Positions 48,048 to 53,277 of a DNA stretch of 53,277 nt are shown here, one piece after another. The position numbers were made by a program, and so were the translations under genes. Under the pieces are notes generated by a model. That model made no database searches. It was not told where the DNA came from and saw only the letters and a program-made list of their open reading frames with translations. The DNA is taken from the NCBI GenBank assembly GCA_045601285.1, contig JAZRZJ010000021.1, positions 1 to 53,277 of the forward strand, given 5' to 3'. The DNA is from F23-B02 sp045601285. Lineage in GTDB: Bacteria > Bacillota > Clostridia > Oscillospirales > Oscillospiraceae. Numbering within the stretch: position 1 is the first letter of the stretch; every line of letters starts with the position of its first letter.

Positions 48048-50438
48048 TCAGAAGTTAATGCAGTACCTGCTGATGATGACTGCCATCTGACCGCGGGTAA
48101 GGTTGAGGGCGGAGTTGAAGTAACCGTTTTCATAGCCGTTTACTATGCCGTTTTCGCTTGCCCAGAGGATTGCGTCCCTATATGCCTTGGGTATAAAGGC
48201 TGCATCCTTAAAGCTAAGCTCACCGCTCACCTCGGGTGAACCTGCATAGCGGTAAAGCATGGTGACCATCTGGCCGCGGCTTACATAGAGACCGGGCGCA
48301 AAGAGGAAGTTTGCAAAGCCCGTTACTACGCCCTCATTGTATGCCCAGACGATCGCGTCATGCGCCCAGTGGGAATCGGATACGTCAAGGAAGGGCTCCT
48401 CAAGACCGCTTACATCGGGGGAGCCTGCCATGCGGTAAAGAATGGTTACCATCTGTGCGCGGGTAACGGTTGCGGAGGGCGCGAACCTGGTTTCGCTTGT
48501 TCCCTGCATTATGCCGTTTTCATAGCAGTAAGCAACGCCGTCATAGTACCATGCGTCAGCAGCAACGTCGTTGAAGGGAAGTCCGCTTTTAACGGAAAGC
48601 TCGCTGCGGACACTGGTAATGAGACCCGTAAGCATTGTAAGCTTTTCTAAGCTGTCGATGTTGAGCTCTTTGTAAAGAATATCTTCAATCTTATCCACGT
48701 TGATAAACATCTTTGCAAGCTCGGAAATTCTGCTGCCGTCGAGACCAAAGGCATCGGCAATCTTGCCGAGCAGCAGTGCGGGGAACTGTGCGCCGAACTC
48801 AACGGTGTTGTCGATAATGCTCTTTGCGGCTTTGGTGAGGCTGTTCGCAAAAAACTCGCTGCCGGTTAGGTTGTTTTCAAGGGCATTCACGATAGCTTCG
48901 TACAGCTCACGGCAGCCCTGACGGTTCGGGTGGCTGAAGAAGGTATTGCCGATGGTTGAACGGACGCCAACAGATGCGACGGCCTTGAGTACGTCATCTG
49001 CAAGCAGGGCATCTACGGCAGCCTGAATATCCTCGTCCGTGAAGCCGTCACCGTTGATGTTTGCTTCGGCTACATCATATATCAGCTTCAGCAGACCGTC
49101 TGTGAGAATATCCTCCGCAGCATCGAGATCGCCGTTGAGTGCCGCATCTCCGGATATGGCTTCCGTGGAGAAGCACTCCTTCAGAGCCGTCCACATAGCG
49201 TCATAGGCGTTCATGACCGCCCTTTCATACAGCTCGGGGCAGTTTTCTTCGCAATACTCTACAAAATACGGAAGATTATTCTTGAGTGTATTCTTATTGT
49301 TCAGCGCATTTATTGCCGTATTATCGCCCATGGATGCGGCGATATACGCTGCAACGCGGAACTTGAGGTACATGGGAACGGTGGTGTCGTACACGTTCAT
49401 GCAGTCGATCTCATCCTGATCGAGTGTTGAAGGATCGCCGTTATACTCCAGAAGCTGCTCCATGAAGCAGGTGACGCGCCCGCGGGAGCCGGTGGTGTCC
49501 GCAAAGAGATAATCCGAAGCATAGGGGGACAGTAGAGAAATATAGGCGTTGGCTATATCCGTAACAGCGCCGAGAATATCACCCAAAGGAATGGTCACGC
49601 CGTAAACAGTTGCCTTCATACCCGCCATAATGTTCTGCACGCTCAGAACAACAATAGTTCCGTTGGGGTTCCAGTCGCGGATGATGCCCATAGTCACATC
49701 GAAGTTCTTGCAGAAGCCGAGAAGAGCATATGCAAGGGTATCCAAAAGGTCATCAACGGTTTCGAAAACATCGCGATCGATGCCGAGTCCGATCAGCTTT
49801 TCCTCAAGCTGTGCACGAAGCTCATAGAATTTGTCCGCGTCGTCGCCAAGAACATTGTGCAAATCGTTGCTGTATGAGTTATTGAGAAGCTGGTTGGAGA
49901 GATATACGCCGAAATTATTCAGACCCATATCATAGGTGATGATATCCGCCTCGGTGATGCTCTGCTTATAATCTGCACGGAGCTCATCAAGGTTGGAATA
50001 CCACCAGGTCCCGGAGTTATTCGGGTTATAGAAGCGCCAGCTGAGATAATCATCGGCGGTGAAGCTTTCATCCAGCAGGAAGCGGAGCTCCTCAACACGC
50101 ATGGTGCTCTGGGCAAGCTGATCGTGGTCAACGTCATAGCCCTGATTTTCAAAATATTCCTTTACCAGCGCGGGGTAGGAATAAGGGGGAGTTCTGCGGT
50201 ATCCGGAAATATCACCGGGAGTGCCGGTCTGGGCACCGCTCAAAATAGGATTGGCATACATTTCCTCGGTGAGATAGCCGTGGAGTGCATAGCCGTTTGA
50301 ATTGGATGCGCCCAAAGAAACGTAGTGGAGGGTTTCCTTTTCGCTTTCCTCTGCTTCTGCGGCGAAGGCGGGAACGCACAGCGCCAGCAGCAAGGCAAGT
50401 GCAAGCACAAACGCCAGAGATTTTTTCAGTGTTTTCAT
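48048..50438 (-). CDS. Large secreted SLH-anchored SGNH-like hydrolase
   Basis: 796 residues. Signal peptide (about 1-27). The SGNH domain has SLGASNSNGY (GAS for the usual GDS, nucleophile Ser45 kept), YDMGLNNFGVYLSN, and SHPNRQG with His503. A long helical insert (about residues 200-480) separates the blocks, making the domain far larger than usual. Three SLH domains end the chain. Likely function: wall-bound esterase with a specialised substrate pocket. It lies 39 bases after the acyl-CoA ligase gene and 41 bases before the second SLH-SGNH gene, all on one strand. The Asp-to-Ala change next to the nucleophile might affect activity. Confidence 0.85.
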   Translation of the reverse strand: MKTLKKSLAFVLALALLLALCVPAFAAEAEESEKETLHYVSLGASNSNGYALHGYLTEEMYANPILSGAQTGTPGDISGYRRTPPYSYPALVKEYFENQGYDVDHDQLAQSTMRVEELRFLLDESFTADDYLSWRFYNPNNSGTWWYSNLDELRADYKQSITEADIITYDMGLNNFGVYLSNQLLNNSYSNDLHNVLGDDADKFYELRAQLEEKLIGLGIDRDVFETVDDLLDTLAYALLGFCKNFDVTMGIIRDWNPNGTIVVLSVQNIMAGMKATVYGVTIPLGDILGAVTDIANAYISLLSPYASDYLFADTTGSRGRVTCFMEQLLEYNGDPSTLDQDEIDCMNVYDTTVPMYLKFRVAAYIAASMGDNTAINALNNKNTLKNNLPYFVEYCEENCPELYERAVMNAYDAMWTALKECFSTEAISGDAALNGDLDAAEDILTDGLLKLIYDVAEANINGDGFTDEDIQAAVDALLADDVLKAVASVGVRSTIGNTFFSHPNRQGCRELYEAIVNALENNLTGSEFFANSLTKAAKSIIDNTVEFGAQFPALLLGKIADAFGLDGSRISELAKMFINVDKIEDILYKELNIDSLEKLTMLTGLITSVRSELSVKSGLPFNDVAADAWYYDGVAYCYENGIMQGTSETRFAPSATVTRAQMVTILYRMAGSPDVSGLEEPFLDVSDSHWAHDAIVWAYNEGVVTGFANFLFAPGLYVSRGQMVTMLYRYAGSPEVSGELSFKDAAFIPKAYRDAILWASENGIVNGYENGYFNSALNLTRGQMAVIISRYCINF
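48063..48481. repeat. SLH-coding direct repeat, copy B
   Basis: Partner of the repeat at 46432-46850. Protein differences between the two copies are few in SLH2 and SLH3 (for example K/T, N/Y, D/N and A/G), while the hydrolase domains are diverged. Confidence 0.8.
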
Positions 50439-50477
50439 GGTGCTTTCTCCTTAAAAATGCTGTTTTTGCCTTTTATT

Positions 50478-52202
50478 TCATGCCTTTACAGGCATAAGCT
50501 CAAGGGCGGTCTTTTCAAGCTTCTTAAAGTCCACCTTGCCGATGGAGGTGTAGTCAAGCTCTTTAACGATATAGAAATACGCAGGCTGCTGATACTCAGC
50601 CAAATTCTTTTCGCACTGGGCCTTCAGCTCGGCACGAACCTGCTCCTCGCTCTTTGTGCACTCGGGCTTGAGCTTGATGAAGGCTGCGGGCACCTGACCC
50701 TGCACCTGAGTGATATCGGGAGCGCCTACAACTGCGCAGACCTCAACGTCCGGGTTCTTGGATATTTCGTCCTCAATGGCCACGGGGAACACCTTGAAGC
50801 CGTCGTAACGGATGATCATGCGCTTGATTCGGCCGCGGATATAGACGAAGCCGTCCTTATCCATGAAGCCCAGATCGCCGGTATGGACCCATTTCAGCCC
50901 GTCGGCATGGGTACGGATAATGTTGTCGGTCTCCTCCTGATTGTTGTAGTAGCCCAGCATCATGGTGGGGCCGTGGACGCATATTTCGCCCATAACGCCC
51001 AGCTCGCGTTCCTCGCAGGTTTCGGGGTCGAAGGCTGCGATGAGGAAGTCGGCATGGGGAATGCCCACGCTGCCCAGACGGTTGACGTCCAGCATACAGG
51101 CGGTGGAAACGGCGCAGAGCTCAGTCATGCCGTAGCCCTTGGTGAGACGCCATGTTGCGTTGTGCTCCTTGAGGAACTTATTCGCCTCCTGCTCTGCTGT
51201 GAGGGAAATCGCGTCACCGCCGACGCAGGCGTTCTTGAAGAAGGAAAGGTCGGCATTCTTCATGCGCTTGTCCTTCATCATTATCTGGAAGTGGGAGGGA
51301 GTTGCGGCGATGTCCGCAGGCTTGTACTTCAGCACCAGCTTTGCCAGCTTATCGGGCTCAAGCTGGGGAATTATAACGCTGGTCATGCCGGAGCATACGG
51401 GCAGATGTACGCCGTAGCCCAGACCGTAGGCAATGAAGGGAGGCATGACGTTAAGGAAGGAGTCATCGCCGGTCTTGGTGTCGGCCATGAGGCTCTTCCA
51501 GTACTGGAAGTGGACGTTGTTGATATTGCGGTCACTTATCATTACGCTCTTGGAGCGGCCGGTGGTGCCGCCGGTGTGAACGATAACGCAGCAGCGATCC
51601 TGCCGCTCGTGTATGTATTCGACCTCAAAGTCCTTGCCGTTTTCAAAGAATTCACCCCAGCTCATGAAGCCCTCGGGCATATTCTTCTTAAGGGGATTTT
51701 TCAGACGGTACAGGGGCTTCAGGGGGAAGGGCAGTGATTCGGAGGGCGAAAGAACGACCACCTTTTCCACGTTGGTACCCTTTACGGCCTCGATGACCTT
51801 ATCATAGGCAACGTCCAGAGTGAGGACGAATTTTGCATCGACTTCTTCAATATATTCGCGGATACCCTCGGCACTGTAGCGGGGATCCACCATATCGGAA
51901 ACAGCACCGATAAGGCTGAGTCCGTAGAAGGTATAAACTATCTCAGGGGTGCAGGCGGAAACAACCACAACAATGTCCCCGTCCTTGACACCCAGCTTCG
52001 CAAAGGCGTTGGCGGTCTTGCAGCTGTTTTCGTACATCTGCTGAATGGTGATCTTGTTGTCGTAATAGCTCAGGGCGGTGCAGTCCATTCTGTCGGAATT
52101 GCGCCACAGGAAGTAATCGACTATGGACAGCTCGGGATATTCTCTCTTAATGGACTCAGGGTTAAGGTACTTAAGCCAGGGTTTTGTTTCTGTTGCTTTC
52201 AT
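50478..52202 (-). CDS. AMP-forming acyl-CoA synthetase/ligase
   Basis: 574 residues of the ANL superfamily: HTGGTTGRSKSV P-loop, KGYGMTE, VHTGDLG and a C-terminal GKVDFKKLE with the catalytic lysine. It activates a carboxylic acid to an adenylate and CoA thioester in the cytoplasm. The chain differs clearly from the ligase at 19249-20961, so they are not recent duplicates. The SD is GGAG. It sits between one SGNH hydrolase gene (27 bases upstream) and two SLH-SGNH genes downstream, suggesting that it re-activates acids released by those esterases or supplies acyl groups for transfer; both are inferences. Confidence 0.9.
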   Translation of the reverse strand: MKATETKPWLKYLNPESIKREYPELSIVDYFLWRNSDRMDCTALSYYDNKITIQQMYENSCKTANAFAKLGVKDGDIVVVVSACTPEIVYTFYGLSLIGAVSDMVDPRYSAEGIREYIEEVDAKFVLTLDVAYDKVIEAVKGTNVEKVVVLSPSESLPFPLKPLYRLKNPLKKNMPEGFMSWGEFFENGKDFEVEYIHERQDRCCVIVHTGGTTGRSKSVMISDRNINNVHFQYWKSLMADTKTGDDSFLNVMPPFIAYGLGYGVHLPVCSGMTSVIIPQLEPDKLAKLVLKYKPADIAATPSHFQIMMKDKRMKNADLSFFKNACVGGDAISLTAEQEANKFLKEHNATWRLTKGYGMTELCAVSTACMLDVNRLGSVGIPHADFLIAAFDPETCEERELGVMGEICVHGPTMMLGYYNNQEETDNIIRTHADGLKWVHTGDLGFMDKDGFVYIRGRIKRMIIRYDGFKVFPVAIEDEISKNPDVEVCAVVGAPDITQVQGQVPAAFIKLKPECTKSEEQVRAELKAQCEKNLAEYQQPAYFYIVKELDYTSIGKVDFKKLEKTALELMPVKA

Positions 52203-52229
52203 TGTGTTTTTCTCCGTGATTTCGCTATA

Positions 52230-53277
52230 TTATTTTGCTTTGAGCGCTACATAATCGCTCATCGGTGAGGTGAGCTTTCCGCAGGTATCATATACCGCGC
52301 ATACCTTGTAGTAATAGGTAATGCCGAAGAGGGTAAGATAATCGTAATAGATGTCGCTTGTTGATACTCCGACAAGATGGTAGCCGCTGTTCGGGCAGAT
52401 GGAGCGGTAAACATAGTACTTCACCGCACCGTCAACGGGAGTCCAGTTGAGGGTGTTTCTCTTGATGATAGAGGAGTAGCGACATGTGACGGTGGGCGTT
52501 CCCTCAAGAGCCTTGAGAGCATTGGTGATCTGATCGGCCATATACTGATGTCCCGCCTCGTTGGGATGCACCATCTTGAGGAAGTTCATGATATTGCCTC
52601 CCAGATCGATGCCGTAATACTCGGTGTCGGGAGCATCGACATAGGTGCAGCCGTATTCCTCACAAACACACTTGGTGAAGCTGTTCATGCGGTCAACGAT
52701 CATGTCGGTGGGGGTGTAGAGGTCGATGGGGCTGTCGGAAGCAAGGTAAATGGGATTGGAAACGCCGAGGACGATGACGGTAGCGTCGGGATTGAGATCG
52801 CGGATGACCTCAAGCACCTTGGGAAGGTTGTCCTTGTACATCTTTAGGCCGGTCTCCATGCAGTTGACAAGCTCGGTCACGATGCCGCGGATGCGTGTTT
52901 CGCCGTTGATCTCTATCAGCTTGCAGATGGCGTTGTTGAAGTCGGCAAGGGTCTGAATGTTGAGAACTCCGCTCTGTCCGAGGACATAGGCGAATTTGCC
53001 GAGGATGGCGTTCATGGTATAAGAGAAAACGTCGTTGGCGCCGTACTGCATAGTGATCAGGTCGGCATTTTTGATACCGTTGGTCATAAGGTCTTTATCA
53101 TTCGCCAGATTGCGGATGGAGCCGAGAGCGGTGCGCAGAAAGTCGCTGTCGCAGAAGGCGGCATACTCGTCAACGTTCCATTTAAAGCCGGGATACTCCA
53201 TCTCACGCAGGAACTCGGTGGTACGCCAGCCGCAGTGGGAACGGATGTCTACCGTTGTTGCGCCCACAGCGTCGGCA
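52230..53277 (-). CDS. SGNH/GDSL hydrolase with C-terminal fibronectin-like domain (5' cut by window)
   Basis: About 349 residues visible; the frame is still open at the window edge, so the N-terminus (signal peptide and catalytic Ser block I) lies outside. Seen: ITMQYGANDVFSY (GxND block III), a VIVLGVSNPIY strand and HPNEAGHQYM with the catalytic His. The last 85 residues (NTLNWTPVDGAVKYYVYRSI... YYYKVCAVYD) resemble a fibronectin type III module. No SLH domain is present, unlike the two downstream paralogues. It is the upstream gene of the operon and probably secreted. The GTG at 53267 is internal, not a start. Confidence 0.85.
   Translation of the reverse strand, partial: ADAVGATTVDIRSHCGWRTTEFLREMEYPGFKWNVDEYAAFCDSDFLRTALGSIRNLANDKDLMTNGIKNADLITMQYGANDVFSYTMNAILGKFAYVLGQSGVLNIQTLADFNNAICKLIEINGETRIRGIVTELVNCMETGLKMYKDNLPKVLEVIRDLNPDATVIVLGVSNPIYLASDSPIDLYTPTDMIVDRMNSFTKCVCEEYGCTYVDAPDTEYYGIDLGGNIMNFLKMVHPNEAGHQYMADQITNALKALEGTPTVTCRYSSIIKRNTLNWTPVDGAVKYYVYRSICPNSGYHLVGVSTSDIYYDYLTLFGITYYYKVCAVYDTCGKLTSPMSDYVALKAK

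Noticed and set aside
50325..51737. 470-residue open frame opposite the acyl-CoA ligase
   Set aside because: Antisense shadow of a gene with full ANL motifs; no ribosome-binding site or family match.

Overview
The window reads as chromosomal DNA of an anaerobic gut-type Firmicute, most likely class Clostridia and near Oscillospiraceae/Ruminococcaceae. This is an inference from gene content: a one-chain pyruvate:ferredoxin oxidoreductase, type III glutamine synthetase, an old-yellow-enzyme enoate reductase with an Fe-S cluster, several S-layer-homology (SLH) proteins, strong Shine-Dalgarno (SD) sites, and moderately GC-rich genes between AT-rich promoters. No tRNA, rRNA, phage, transposase or CRISPR was seen. 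Both ends cut a gene: PFOR on the left and an SGNH hydrolase on the right.

Left part (1-11.5 kb): PFOR C-terminal part; glutamine synthetase III under a palindromic operator; a single reading frame joining a flippase-like membrane domain to phosphatidylserine decarboxylase; an enoate reductase and SDR operon, divergent from a TetR regulator; and an orphan moaA with a small zinc-ribbon gene. 11.6-21 kb is a cell-wall polymer locus: a double TupA-type ATP-grasp protein, a CDP-glycerol-type phosphotransferase, a second ATP-grasp protein, a nucleotidyltransferase, a TagGH-like ABC exporter and an acyl-CoA ligase.

Centre (21-38.4 kb): an SLH protein with zinc-ribbon-like repeats; folC-ruvX; a purine nucleoside ABC importer (binding lipoprotein, ATPase, two permeases) behind a guanine-class riboswitch, with xpt just upstream; a GPH sugar symporter translationally coupled to a PIG-L deacetylase; a GNAT acetyltransferase with a structured leader and a possible 11-residue leader peptide; a membrane-anchored glycerophosphodiesterase; and pepF coupled to an FAD oxidoreductase.

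Right part (38.6-53.3 kb) is dense in envelope acylation and deacylation genes. One operon encodes an MBOAT acyltransferase, a DHHW protein, an SLH-anchored polysaccharide deacetylase and a heparan-glucosaminide-acetyltransferase-like membrane protein. Divergent from it are a lipase-like hydrolase and a nucleotidyltransferase. Facing these is a second operon with an SGNH hydrolase, an acyl-CoA ligase and two SLH-anchored SGNH hydrolases. I propose that these genes add and remove acyl groups on a surface polymer; this is the best candidate here for an undescribed system.

Non-coding structure stands out: a long imperfect hairpin (MITE-like) upstream of pepF, a second nested hairpin with competing arms inside the nucleoside-transport operon, a REP-like inverted repeat present in two versions, and several bidirectional terminators whose arms contain the stop codons of convergent genes.
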